Source of the DNA: Deroplatys truncata
Taxonomy: Eukaryota > Arthropoda > Insecta > Mantodea > Mantidae
Length of the DNA stretch: 64,000 bases
Reading direction: 5' to 3'
Assembly: GCA_030765065.1 (NCBI GenBank)
Contig: CM060989.1
Location: forward strand, 64,742,001-64,806,000
The translations under genes were made by a program, and so were the position numbers. Positions 1 to 11,415 of the stretch are shown here, one piece after another (the first letter of the stretch is position 1; each line of letters opens with the position of its first letter). The notes beneath the pieces were generated by a model, which saw nothing but the letters and a program-made list of their open reading frames with translations, was not told where the DNA came from and ran no database searches.

Positions 1-640
1 TAATTCTTGAAAGCAATAATGTAATTTTAGTCACAGTTTATAAAATAGCCAATCAACAACCAGAAAAAGCTTTAGTTAAATGAAGGTATTCTATTGGACT
101 AGGATTGGCCAATCAGAAGCTAAAATGAAGCAAAATTTACAAATTCAGAAGTCGGTTGTAGACAGCGCTCCTAACCGGACGCGTTGGTTGTAGACAGTGT
201 TCCTAACCGGACGCGAGATGTGTCCTCGAGAAGTTTAATACGTATTCAGTGTGAGACGAAAATAGTTTACGTGTTAAAAAGTGCAAGTAATTAATAAAAG
301 AATCTCACAGCTCTCTGTATCAGTGAAGCGTTATTTAAATTGTGTCAAGGGTTAATAAATGTAGTGAAGTAAAAATTAAAATCTGTGTAAGCCTACATTC
401 TTCAGTCGCACCACGCCTTGCAAAGAAATCATGTCTCTAACAATAATACTGACGCAGCCGAGGCAAACATAAATATATAATATTTAAAGAAACAGTCAAA
501 TTATAAAGTTAATATTTTTAAATTTGGGGCTAAGGCTACCGGAAACTTTTTACCATACGTGCAGTTGCAACTACTTCAAGTTCGGCTCCCCAACAGTTGA
601 ACTACAATACAACTCCTACTTCAAATTGGCTTTCCATACG
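1..640 (+). repeat. RepB copy 1 (CCAAT-rich interspersed repeat), 5' end outside window
   Basis: Matches 33900-34540 over most of its length and the reverse complement of 53535-53996 and 56172-56834. It carries CCAATCA-type motifs at about 50 and 110, a TTATAAA-like stretch near 37, and AATAAA near 293 and 354. A unit of about 33 bp (GGTTGTAGACAG...CCGGACGCG) is tandemly duplicated at about 154-220. Downstream, 530-640 is shared with 34440-34540. Promoter-like elements followed by polyadenylation signals suggest an LTR or a Penelope pseudo-LTR. The class is not settled. Confidence 0.6.
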
Positions 641-660
641 TGAAGCAACAACCTACTTCA

Positions 661-909
661 AGTTTGGGGTGAGGGATTTTCTTGAAAACCTTTGTATCGC
701 ATCTTTGGAAGATACTGAACTTAAATACAAGTTTGGTATTCATCCAAATTTTCGTCTTTGTTCTGCTGTTCACAGACACACCCGTGATGCCTTTTTTGGA
801 TTCAGGGGGTCTCAAAACATGTATTTCCGGTGAAATCTCGATATAGGTTTTTTGAGTGGAATACAATACCATCTCACCCACTCTGTACGTAGTAGAGAAA
901 GTAAAAATT
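661..909 (+). mobile_element. RC-1 copy, 3' part only
   Basis: An RC-1 3' end running from the GGGGTGAGGGATTTTCTTG block through GTATTTCCGGTGAAATCTCG to GTACGTAGTAGAGAAAGTAA. It is a diverged copy with almost no CA microsatellite. The 5' two thirds are missing and RepB sequence abuts directly. Confidence 0.85.
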
Positions 910-1194
910 AATTAGGAGAAAAAAAGTATAGTTGTTTATTGGTTTTTGAGCATCATGCTTTAAAACTATCGATTAAAATCGATTCTGATTGGTGAATAAG
1001 CATTGATTGACACCGTACATTGGTTAAAAGCCGCTCAGTGTAATTATCATCTGAATCTTAGGAATTTATAATCAAAATGGCTGGTCATTTCAACTACAAT
1101 ATCCATGTTAATGCTTGTTTGGGGCAGTGGGACCTGGGAGAATTCCATAAAAATATGTGCCTTGCGTCCTTTTGTGCCAAAGTAATGCTAGGTA

Positions 1195-1677
1195 CGTAAG
1201 CATTAGGGTAAGTAAAACTAAATAGTGATGCCACTGTTACCGAACTGTGTATACGACACGTGTTATTTCACGTCAAAGATCCTGTCCCCAGCTGACGGCA
1301 GATGTCGGCCCAAACCTCACCTTTGTCCTCCATGAGGTCAGTGTCCCAAGGTAGACTTGACACACTGTTAGCGTCCCTGAACTTGGGCGAGCTGACGGCA
1401 AACGCACTCGAGTCTCAAGGACTGTTAATTAACGGTGGTGGTATGAGACAAAGCTGTCCTTTATCAATTGCTGGTTTAAAATGTGAAATTGCAAGCATCT
1501 GGGCCAACAGAACGAAAGAATGCACAATGCACATACAAAAACTATGTTATTTGCGGATAATCATTTGTTATTAACAACTATTTGATAGTGTATGAATGTA
1601 TATTTTAACAGAAAACTTGGACACACTATGCATATTAGTAAGGATGTAAGCATCGTCCAATGAACTACTCTGCATTC
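1195..1677. other. No recognised feature
   Basis: Non-coding sequence with one short open frame (1302-1574) that resembles nothing I know. An 8-bp GCTGACGG motif occurs twice (1281, 1389). Confidence 0.4.
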
Positions 1678-2597
1678 ACTCTTAGGTTGATCCGCACCAA
1701 AACAAACGCACGTGACCAGTGTACCGTGGTAAAACACTGTAGCAATACGTGCAGGAAAATAGTCCCATGCTAATAATCTAAATTTAGAATGAATTTATCC
1801 TTAAATTGTGTAATATTCTATACAAATTGCTAAAAGTCTAATTAACGCTAATTTGTACTTTTAAACATAGCTACAAGTCCCAACATACAATTCGTATATG
1901 TACCTGACATCCGGGTATGCTCTGAATATTGTTTGTAGCCAGAACCCAGCAATTTCTGTTTAGTATCATGGCAGATGGTGATTTGCTCTTGCGTTTTCGT
2001 CGACTTACGTAAAGCATAAGTGGGCAAACCATTGACTAGTGGTGAAAAAACAATAGGGTTGGAAGTTTATTGTAAAGTATGTAAGAAATATCTAACACTT
2101 CCCGTGAAAAAAATGGTGAAATTAACTTCTGAGTTCACCAGTGTTTCGAGTACAAATACAAACAGTGCACGTTTAAGAAAAATCTGAAACGGGAAAGTGG
2201 TTACACGAGGGAAAAACAGAAAGCGTTAGAAATACGCGATGCAGGAATGTTATTCACGTAACAATATACAATTTCTTTTTGAAAAATGAGCCGCTGACAG
2301 TTGATAAAAGTGCCGCTTCCAGAGAACGAATAAATGTAAGATATCGCATACCTGTTACTTTCTTTTTCGCTCGTTTCTTTTAGAATTAACTATTGTTATA
2401 TATTTTGTTGCAACTATCAATCTTATCACCTTCAACCCTAACAGAGTATGCTAGTCATCGTTTAAGTTGTCAGACCAGGTACTCTGTCACATGGTCGTGA
2501 AAATATGACAGTATTTCTGCCGCGAATGGCGGAAGGATACATTACAACGGTGCACTGGTCACCTGGGGTTTATTTTGGTGTGGATCAACCTAAGAGT
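1678..2597. mobile_element. DNA transposon with ~55-bp terminal inverted repeats, deleted interior
   Basis: The left end reads ACTCTTAGGTTGATCCGCAC and the right end, reversed, ACTCTTAGGTTGATCCACAC. Similarity continues for about 55 bp, ending near ACCAGTG..ACCG. Inside, an ATG at about 1969 opens MADGDLLLRFRRLT before a stop. A further open stretch includes GLEVYCKVCKKYL, which has a CxxC pair. I do not recognise the superfamily, and the interior is too short for a complete transposase. Confidence 0.6.
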
Positions 2598-3357
2598 TTA
2601 GGCTGGAAATGCCAAGGGAGGAGATTTTGGGTTTAATAGCTGTGCTAATTCTTCAGTGTACAAACAGAAAATCTTAGGCGGATTTTGTATCATTTTCTGG
2701 GGTCTTTTGAGGCGTGTCCTTCACCTTACCTATCGCAGAGCTTGGTGGCTTGATAACACAGCAATACGGGGGAAAAGAGGGGAGGTTGATGCATTTACTT
2801 TTTCTGGTATTATTAAAACCACCAAAGTATGTTTATTTTCTCAGAACCAGTCATGCCGTATTCTAGCGAAATTACTCGTGGATGTATCGTGAGTCGTGAG
2901 TATATGGGAGGCTGATCGCACTGTTACAGCAATTGCAACGCCAGTGCATAAAAGTGTTTTTATAGTAAATTACTGGATAAAATATTCCAGAAAAGTGGGG
3001 AAGACGTTCTACATACTCGTCAGAGAGTGGGCACTTCCCGTAAAACATCCCCAGATGATGATATTCGTTTACTAAATGCAAATTACTCTTCTGTTATAAT
3101 TGACTGATCATGTTTAGAAACTAGAGATAAATATGCATATTGTTTACCGAATATGACATACATATTATGGCAATAAAATTGGGTTATACTTTTGTTTTTA
3201 ATCCTATGATCAGCAATATGATAGTAAAGGTATATTAACCAATTATAGTTTGAATTAGAGGGAAAACATGGTGCTTATGTATTATTTAGTTGTGTTTGCT
3301 TCTATGCAGCAACAAGCATTGATATCACTGCGAGAGTGCAGTTCTGTTTATTTTTTA
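2598..3357. other. No recognised feature
   Basis: Only short open frames with no family resemblance. The sequence lies between the 1678-2597 transposon and an RC-1 copy. Confidence 0.4.
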
Positions 3358-4223
3358 TTTTTACTTTCTCTACTACGTATAGCAAGTAGGGGAAGTATTG
3401 CATTCCACCCAAAAATTCGATACCGGATTTCACCGGAAATACATGTTTTGAAACCTCCTGAATCCAAAAAAAGGATTTTTGGAAACATGTCCGTGTGTGT
3501 GTCTGTGTAGTCTGTGTGTTTGTGAACAGCATAACTCAGAAACGAGCAGTCGGATAAACACCAAACTTGGTATTTAGGTTCAGTGCCTTCCAGAGACGCG
3601 ACACGAAGGTTTTCAAGAAAATCGCCCATCCCAGATTACCCTTTACATGGAATATTTTTCGAAAATTTTAATTTTCTCAAAAATGGCTCTAACGATTTTG
3701 AATAAAATACCATAAGTTTAAGACATTTTTATGGCAAATGAATTGTATATCTGGAATTTTCTGGGAATGCCTCCAAAAGTATTCTTCATTGTGAACGACT
3801 TTTGCATAACTGGTAAACCATAAGAGATAGGCAAATTTTTACTGCACAAAAACTTTAGATCGCGTTAAAGTACACAATTTAGGTCATATACATTTTTTTA
3901 TTTTTTTGAGTGAACCATTTTCGAGATATTGCTTGTTATTCGCTTAAATTTTCCAATACTTATACTTTTCCTCAAATGGGAATTCGTTATTAATTTTTTT
4001 GTCCTGGTAATGTAAAGAGAATGGAATACTCCACATAGCAACCAGCCCTTAAAATATTTGACTATCGCTTAAAGCCTACCACATTCCCCTTGCATCTACA
4101 AGAAAATTAGCAATAAGATTAACATCTCGATATCTTGATTAACATGAAGCATATGGAGAATAAGCGTTTGTAAAAATAGTTTGTACAAGAGTAGAGAAAG
4201 TCATATGAGTGTAACACATCAGA
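3358..4223 (-). mobile_element. RC-1 copy, near full length (short subfamily)
   Basis: Complete structure: 3' hairpin end (TACTTTCTCTACTACGTATA, as read on the plus strand), short GT microsatellite near 3490, and 5' end finishing GTGTAACACATCAGA at 4223. It belongs to the subfamily with the ATATCGAGATGTTAATC block near the 5' end. Confidence 0.9.
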
Positions 4224-4789
4224 TTTTTTGTTATAAAGGTTCCTTAGCTATGCATTTAATGAATACCATTCAAGCTTTAATTTGCACCCAATGAAAATCT
4301 TCTCACACTACACATTCTACATTTCGCTAACCCCTTAGCTTTTAACCTTTTCAAAGGCATGTCCTGCACTGGCCGATAAGGTATGGACTACCAATTACGA
4401 TAAGAGGTCTGTATGACAAACTGAGTGCACTCACTCTACCTCTTTCTCTTTTAGCCAATACGATCAAGAGCGTAAACATATATTTCGTTTCTACGCCATT
4501 TTGTAACCTTTGTTGTGTTTATTGGTTCAACTATTTAACAGACGGACTGGCGCATCCTTGCACCGTGGCTTACAGCAACAATGATATGGTCAGGGCTTCG
4601 CAAGGTCACGTACAACGATAAATAATGTGACGTAGACGCGAGGTGCAGTGAGATTTTCTTTGGCGTTCTTTGTACTAGAAATTTGGTGTTTACTGAACGT
4701 ATATTTTAGGACCATAACTTGAAACAGTATACACTTTGTGTTTTATATGTATAAAATAATTGTAATTATTATAAGTGTAATTTTATGAG
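4224..4789. other. No recognised feature
   Basis: No open frame of note between an RC-1 copy and the hAT-like element. Confidence 0.4.
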
Positions 4790-5473
4790 TAGGGCTGCGA
4801 CATTGGATTCGCTACGTGGAGGAAAGCATATAGAATAGAAAGGTAAGGGTGTAGGATAAGAGCTGACAGTGACCGCGCGCGATACAGTTTATACAAGAAG
4901 AGTTGCACATGTCTGGTGAACATTTACTTTATTTCTGCAATACTATTTGTAACATATACACCTGACCTATATAACTGAAATGTCTTTATTAACTCATTAA
5001 TGCAAAACGCTACGTCACCTGTATAAGAGTCTATGTCAGTTAAGAATTACAACCCACCTTTGTATCCTGTAGTTTATATAAGGGAATATCGGCGAAATAA
5101 ATGCCGTGCATTGTTCATTAAACATTTGATTTGATGGAGGTGACTCTTGTTGTAGCAGTTTATTCTCCCCAAACTTTGCAATACAACACTTATGTGTTTC
5201 TGTGTTGACATGTCTTCGATGCAATTGTGCTATTGCATGATTTGCAATAAAGGCTTTCGTTAATAATGGATAAAACACTTTCCCCATACTCCAATATATT
5301 ATATATACTTTTGCAACTTTGTTCACTTTCTTACCTTTTCCTTTGGCACTTCGTCTACGTGAACATTCTGCGGCGATACACTTGACTCAACTGTACAGGT
5401 AACCCTCTCGTTGTAAACAGTCGACTATAGGACGCCTATAAACAAACTTAACGACTCCGATGTCGCAGCCCTA
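4790..5473. mobile_element. hAT-like non-autonomous element
   Basis: The ends are TAGGGCTGCGACATTGGATT and, reversed from the right, TAGGGCTGCGACATCGGAGT. TAGGG-type ends and an 8-bp flank pair (tttatgag / gtaatggg, 5 of 8 matching) suit the hAT superfamily. At 684 bp it is too short for a transposase, and the 96-codon minus-strand frame inside (5036-5326) shows no domain I recognise. Confidence 0.6.
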
Positions 5474-5778
5474 GTAATGGGTATGAATGTAGAATATGTT
5501 TATTGTACATACCTGATATTTAAATGCACTAGAAATGTTGTGTTTACAATATGTATTTTAAAACTAGAACCTGAAAGCTCGTATATTTTGTGTATGTAAT
5601 GTATGCTTTAGACATGTTCTATGTTCAAGGCCTGTGACCATTAACGAACCTACTGCTTAAAAGACCTACAATGAAAGTGTAAAGGTAATTTTAGATTCTG
5701 GATGAATAACTTATTCTAAGGTAAATAACCGCCTACGGTGTTGTGTATAGTAAGGAGTGCATTAAACCCTGCAAAACC

Positions 5779-6077
5779 GAGGGGGATAGTTCAGGCGGCA
5801 AAGTCTGTGCCCCGCATTCGGGAGATCGTGGGTTCGATTCCCGTGGCCGACCTTCCTGACCCACGGGGTTTTTCCTGCAGGGGCTGCGAGAAATTTCAAT
5901 CTAAAATTATAGAGACCCTGACTTCCACCCGTCGTGCCTTCTGGTCCAGCTGCCGTCTTGTCTCCTCTCACTTCATCCCTCCCTCCCTGGGGCGCCAGGG
6001 AGAGCTTAAGCACAAAAGATCTTCTTAGGTCGAGGTGCTAAATACCCTTCCGCTCCCAGTCCTAAACAATACAAAAA
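5779..6077 (+). mobile_element. tRNA-derived SINE
   Basis: Pol III box A lies in GATAGTTCAGGCGGCAAAG and a near-perfect box B in GGGTTCGATTCCC, about 50 bp apart, followed by a GC-rich body (CCGTCGTGCCTTCTGG, CTCCCTGGGGCGCCAGGG) and an A-rich tail (AATACAAAAAAG). The head is tRNA-like but does not fold into a convincing tRNA gene. Confidence 0.8.
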
Positions 6078-6086
6078 AGACCCCTT

Positions 6087-6168
6087 GTGTTACATTCACA
6101 TGACTTTCTCTACCCAATGTCCTTTACTTTTATATAGCTTCTACAAACTATTCTTACGAAAGCTTGTT
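6087..6168 (+). mobile_element. RC-1 5'-end fragment
   Basis: GTTACATTCACATGACTTTCTCTAC and the following bases match the first ~80 bp of RC-1. The fragment is directly abutted by an oppositely oriented RC-1 3' end at 6170. Confidence 0.7.
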
Positions 6169-6169
6169 A

Positions 6170-6292
6170 CTTTTTTGCCACGTACATAGTAGGTAGAGAA
6201 GGTACTGCATTTCACCCAAAAATTCAATACCGAGACTTCACCGGAAATACATGTTTTGAGGCCCCCGAATAAAAACAATTTTTAGAACAAGG

Positions 6293-6328
<36 letters not shown>

Positions 6329-6600
6329 TGTGTTTGAACTGCATAAATCAAAAACGAAAAGTCAAATAAATACCAAACTTGGTATTTAGGTTCAGTAGTT
6401 TCCAAAGATGCCAATCCCCCACCTCAAACTACCCTTTACACGGTACTTTTTCGAAATATTTGATTTTATAAAGAAATGGCTGTAACGATTTAGATTAAAA
6501 TAGCATATATTTAAGAAATTTACATGATAAAATGTATATGTTCAATTTTCTGGGAGTATCCTGTAAAGTCCTCTTCATTCGGAAGAAATTTTGTTCCTAA
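6170..6600 (-). mobile_element. RC-1 copy, old, 3' half
   Basis: A diverged 3' end (GTACATAGTAGGTAGAGAAG), a (GT)n tract at 6296-6326, then the AAACACCAAACTTGG-like block and CCTCTTCATTCGGAAG. The CCTCTTCATTC variant marks an older subfamily, also seen at 12248, 16835 and 40078. Confidence 0.75.
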
Positions 6601-7369
6601 AGTCCAAAACAGTATTCTTAAAATTATCGTATGCGTCTGCACGGTTTTTTTTAACGAAAGAATGCAAAATAAACTGTCAAGAAACTTGTATATAACATGT
6701 CTTAGGTCCCACTTAGAAAATGTTTCCCCAAAAGTTCTAATGGGACACAAAATGAAAAAAATTAATTTCTTGCATGTTGTTATTGTTTTTAAGAAATACT
6801 TCAAAACATAAGTTTGTACCTGCGAGTTACAACGTTTCGATAGGATGAATATTTAAAAACTTTAACAACTTAAGTTACTTTGAAGCCGTTGCGACACTTC
6901 TAATGCCCGTCCTTTGCTTCAAATGTTGGTAACGTCTAATTTTACCTGCTCTGTTGTCGAGTTTTATGATGTCATCTCGTAGCTCCTTCTGCGTTGTCTC
7001 GTGCGCCAGCTGCTATAGTGGTATAGCTACGAGTTCTTTATCTCAGGGTATGCGTGAGTGTATTTTGAAAGGATAACTCCAGTCAGCTGATAAATTTTAA
7101 TGTTGACTAAAATACTAAGTTTGGGAAGAGCCGACGACTGTTTAATTTACGAATTAATTGCTTCTGTAACAATAATTAAGCGAAGCGTCAGTTGCCGTAA
7201 GTCGCAGAAATCTTGCTCGGAAAGATCCCACTGAATAGCCGCTAAATCTTCCTAACATATGCGCTACATAACTTAAAAATTACACACTAGAGTTAAGAAT
7301 CTCAGGAGAGTCAGGAATATGTCACGAATGTATCACTAATGTGAATGCGTGTCTCTGCTTAAGTAAAAA
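6601..7369. other. No recognised feature
   Basis: No coding or repeat signal I can place. Confidence 0.4.
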
Positions 7370-8219
7370 TCTGATGTGTTACACTCACATGACTTTCTCT
7401 ACTCTTGTACAAACTATTTTTACAAATGCTTATTCTCCATATGCTTCATGTTAATCGAGATATCGAGATGTCAATCTTATTGCTAATTTTCTTGAAGATG
7501 CAAGGGGAATTGCTAGGTTTTAAGCGTAGTCAAATATTTTAAGCGCTGGTTGCTATATGGAGTATTCCATTCTCTTTGCATGTCCAGGACATAAAAAAAT
7601 GAATAACGAATTCCCATTTGACAAAAAGTATAAGTATAGGAAAATTTAAGGGAATAACAAGCAATATCTCGAAAATGGTTCACTCAACAGCAAAACTGTA
7701 TATGACATAAATTGTGTATTTTAACGCGATCTACATTTTCAGTGTAGTAATATTTTGTCTATCTCTTATGGTTTACCAGAGATGCAAGTCGTTCACAATG
7801 AAGAATACTTTTGGAGACATTCCCAGAAAATTCGAGATATACATTTCATTTGTCATGAAAATATCTTAAACATATGGTATTTTAATCAATTTCGTTAGAG
7901 CCATTTTTGAGAAAATTAAAATTTTCGAAAAATGTTCCATGTAAAGGGTAATCTGGGGTGGGGGGATTTTCTTGAAAACCTTCGTGTCGCATCTTTGGAA
8001 GATACTGAACCTAAATACCAAGTTTGGTGTTTACCGACTGTTCGTTTCTGAGTTATGCTGTTCACAGACACACACACACACACGGACATGTTTCCAAAAA
8101 TGTTTTTTTTAGATTCAGAGGGTCTCAAAACATGTATTTCCGGTGAAATCTCGGTATCGAATTTTTGGGTGGAATACAATACTTCCCCTACTTACTATAC
8201 GTAGTAGAGAATGTAAAAA
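7370..8219 (+). mobile_element. RC-1 copy, full length (short subfamily)
   Basis: The 5' end TCTGATGTGTTACACTCACA follows a run of A. The 11-bp subterminal repeat is at about 7391, (CA)n near 8069-8085, and the 3' hairpin TACTATACGTAGTAGAGAA precedes a final GTAAAAA. A reference copy for the family. Confidence 0.92.
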
Positions 8220-9159
8220 GTAAATCTGACTCAGAATGCACACCCTTCTCTTAACTACCTATCGGTACCCCTACCAACGTCCTTTCTCGTGCGGTCCAAT
8301 CTTAAAAATCCTACGGCATCTCTGAAGCTTTCTATGCGGAACCTCCCCGAATCTCAGAGTTTCATCGTCGTTTCTTTTATACAAACGCGTTCGCTAGTCG
8401 GCTGTTATTAATGACTTTGCTTAACTTATAGTCGCTAATGACCTTTTTTTCTCCAGACAAATCTTTCAATTCAGGCTTATTACATTACACTGACTTAATA
8501 TATGGAAATTATTTATTGCAATTATATCAGTTCCTTATTTAACTATTTATATCTTCCCGTTAATAATTACGGTATCAACTTTCACCCGAGTACGTCAACC
8601 GGTTACACGAGACACACCATCGCTAACATAAGGAAGAGGCACAAGCTTATGTAAGCCTGTTAAACCTTTTACTTACATTTTAATCGTTATTAACACCTCA
8701 GAAGATGCTGTTTATATACCGGTTTTAAACTCACATTAAATGGAAGTTACGCAGAGAGAGGGTGAGGACAACGGAGGGGGACAGAGATAATGAGAGGGCG
8801 AGAAAGCTGGAGATGGAAAGAAAATGCGAGGCAGGGAGAGACAGAGAACCTACGTAACTAATGCAATAATGAACACAGAGCTGCGGTTGCTGTTATTTAT
8901 AACCAGGCTGTTATTTTATAACCAGGACGAAAGGGAATAAAGTTGACATCGCAGGCCACAAACCATCCCCATCCCTCATAAAGTCTGTTGGCGTTTGCAG
9001 ACACCACTCATGAACCGTGTTTACCTGCCGCCGTGACTAAAGGCCGCTGTTGTTTACATTATTTGTATTGACAAAATGGCTTGAGTGTGGATATTTAAGA
9101 ATTCCTAAGTCGGTTTATAACTAAAAAGTTGACCTTTAACGGCAAAAAAGGCAACCAAA
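8220..9159. other. No gene recognised (contains the purine tract)
   Basis: Somewhat GC-richer around 8950-9070. I see no family resemblance, and the open frames are short. Confidence 0.4.
8748..8850 (+). repeat. Long purine-rich tract
   Basis: About 100 bases are almost purely A and G on this strand (blocks such as GCAGAGAGAGGGTGAGGA and GAAAGCTGGAGATGGAAAG), with few pyrimidine interruptions. Such tracts can form triplex DNA. No coding role is seen. Confidence 0.6.
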
Positions 9160-9385
9160 TCAAAAATAATATTGGAGTTTATAGGAGCAGAGTCTCTTAC
9201 TAGAATGAGACAGATACGAACCTCTGGAACTTAAAGTGATCGCTTAAAAATAAAACCCGAAAAGTAATTCTACACGAAGTCTTGGCAATATCAACTCTAA
9301 CATATGGATCGGAAATATGGACAATAACTGCAGGTTATAATTCCAGAATACAATCAACAGAAACGAAATTACTAGAGCAGTGACC
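9160..9385 (+). pseudogene. LINE reverse-transcriptase C-terminal fragment
   Basis: The plus-strand frame reads KVILHEVLAISTLTYGSEIW then TITAGYNSRIQSTETKLLEQ before a stop. The TLTYGSEIWT core matches the LLYGSETWT motif found just after the reverse-transcriptase domain of non-LTR retrotransposons. It is a short fragment of a dead LINE and its clade cannot be told. Confidence 0.7.
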
Positions 9386-9451
9386 ATCTAATGGGTAGAG
9401 AAAGCAGTGTGATTACTACAGATTCAGTTTTTTAAATTTAATTTGAAAAAT

Positions 9452-10168
9452 CTTGTTACAATCACATGACTTTCTCTATTCTTTATCTTTATTGGTGACT
9501 ATACAAACCATTCTTACCATTTTTCTATCTACTCCATTTTAATATAGATAAACCTTTGCAAAAAAGGCTACATTATACATTTCGTTATGAGTACAAGGGA
9601 AAAAGCGATAGTCAGATGCTTAGGAACTGGACGCTATATGCTGGTCTTCAAATTCTATATTCTTTCCATGCAATCGCGAGAAACAACCGAATATCGACAG
9701 AACTTAAAGAGAATGACAAAAATACTGATCATTTCGAACCATTAATAATGTTTGACAATGGTTTGTGCCACAAAAGGGTTATTGGAGTAAATTGTGCGTT
9801 TTAAAGAGATTTACTTCCTTTTTTTGTAGTACATTTTCGTCTATCGCTTAACATTTACCACTTATACAAGATTATACAAAATTCTTTCCGAATGAGGAGG
9901 ACTTCACAGGCTATTTCCAGAAAATTAAAGATATACATTTTATTTGCCCTGTGAATGTCTTTAATATAATCGTTAGAGCGATATTTGAAAATAAAAAAAT
10001 TCGAAAAATGTTCTATGTAAAGGGTGGTTGTGGATGGGGGGGGATGTTCTTGAAAAGCTTTGTGTCACATCTTTGCGACACATTTTAAATATCAAGTTTG
10101 GTATTTATCCGAGTTTTCTCTTTGAGCTATAGTGTTCACAGGCATACATATGGACCTTTCTTTAAACA
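9452..10168 (+). mobile_element. RC-1 copy, old, 5' portion (split by a younger RC-1)
   Basis: A diverged RC-1 from GTTACAATCACATGACTTTC through TTCGAAAAATGTTCTATGTA to GGACCTTTCTTTAAA. It stops where a younger copy begins at 10169 and its missing tail resumes at 11075. The two parts together give one RC-1. Confidence 0.75.
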
Positions 10169-11074
10169 TCTGATATGTTACACTCACATGACTTTCCTGC
10201 TCTTGTACAAACTATTTATACAAACGCGTATTCTCCATCTACTTCATGTTACACGAGATAAACATTTGCAGACTCTGTCTTATTGCTAATTTTCTTGTAG
10301 ATGTAAGGGGAATATATATTTACAAGGACAATATAGAAATACAGTAGCCTTTAAGCACATACATATCTCTTAATAACTGGTTGCTATGTGCAGCACCATA
10401 CTCTTTGCCACAGATTAATACTCTTTGCATAGCCAAGACAAAAAAAAATGAATAACGACTTCCCATTTGAGAAAATAAGTATTGAAAAATTTAAGGGAAT
10501 AACAATTAATATCTCGAAAATGGTTCACTCAACAAAAAAAATGTATATGACATAAATTGTGTATTTTAACGCGATCTACATTTTTTGTGTAGTAACATTT
10601 TGTCTATCTCTTATGGTTTACTAGTTATGCAAAAGTCGTTCACAATGAAGAATACTTTTGGAGACATTCCCAGGAAATTCAAGATATACATTTTATTTGT
10701 CATGAAAATATCTTAAACATATGATATTTTAATCAATTTCGTTAGAGCCATTTTTGAGAAAATTAAAATTTTCGAAAAATCTTCCATGTAAAGGGTAATC
10801 TGGGGTGGGGGATTTTCTTGAAAACCTTTGTGTCGCATCTCTGGAAGATGCTGAACCTAAATACCAAGTTTGGTGTTTATCCGACTGTTCGTTTCTGAGT
10901 TATGCTGTTCACAGACACACACACACAGACACACAGACGGACATGTTTCCAAAAATGCTTTTTTTGGATTCAGGGGGTCTCAAAACATGTATTTCCGGTG
11001 AAATCTCGGTATCGAATTTTTGGGTGGAATACAATACTTCCCCTATTTACTATACGTAGTAGAGAAAGTAAAAA
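10169..11074 (+). mobile_element. RC-1 copy, full length (long subfamily), nested
   Basis: The 5' end is TCTGATATGTTACACTCACA and the 3' end ...GTAGAGAAAGTAAAAA. It carries the ATATATATTTACAAGGAC/CAGTAGCCTTTAAGCAC segment that marks the longer subfamily (also 17905, 22262, 52041). It is inserted inside the older copy 9452-11194. Confidence 0.9.
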
Positions 11075-11194
11075 TGCTCTTTCTGGATTCAGAGATGCTT
11101 AAAACATGTATTTCAGGAGAAATCTGATTATCAAATTTTTGGGTGCAATGCAATACCTTCTCTACCTACTATGTACGTGGTAGAGAAAGTAAAA
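11075..11194 (+). mobile_element. RC-1 3' tail, continuation of the 9452 copy
   Basis: Starts TGCTCTTTCTGGATTCAGAG, equivalent to the family's ATGCTTTTTTTGGATTCAGG, and runs to its own hairpin and GTAGAGAAAGTAAAAA. It is as diverged as the 9452 copy and begins at the exact family position where that copy stops. Confidence 0.7.
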
Positions 11195-11309
11195 ATGGCG
11201 AGAGCATATACTATAAAACCCACTAATGACAGTTCTTCTCTGTGTGGTAAGCAAAATAGCCCTTGGGAATCCTGGAGATGGTAGCCAAACTAGAGATAAT
11301 TTATTTATA

Positions 11310-11311
11310 GC

Positions 11312-11343
<32 letters not shown>
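11310..11343. repeat. (ATT)n microsatellite
   Basis: About eleven ATT units in a row. Confidence 0.9.
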
Positions 11344-11344
<1 letters not shown>

Positions 11345-11415
11345 TCTATTTAACTACAGGGTCATATCGCGACGGATATGTTAGTGGATAACCGTTAGAT
11401 CGATGTGTGGCGAAC

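Noticed and set aside
5805..5855. tRNA gene candidates at the SINE heads (also 11870, 16400, 30660, 42650, 51850)
   Set aside because: Boxes A and B are present, but anticodon and acceptor stems do not close, and SINE bodies or A-rich tails follow.
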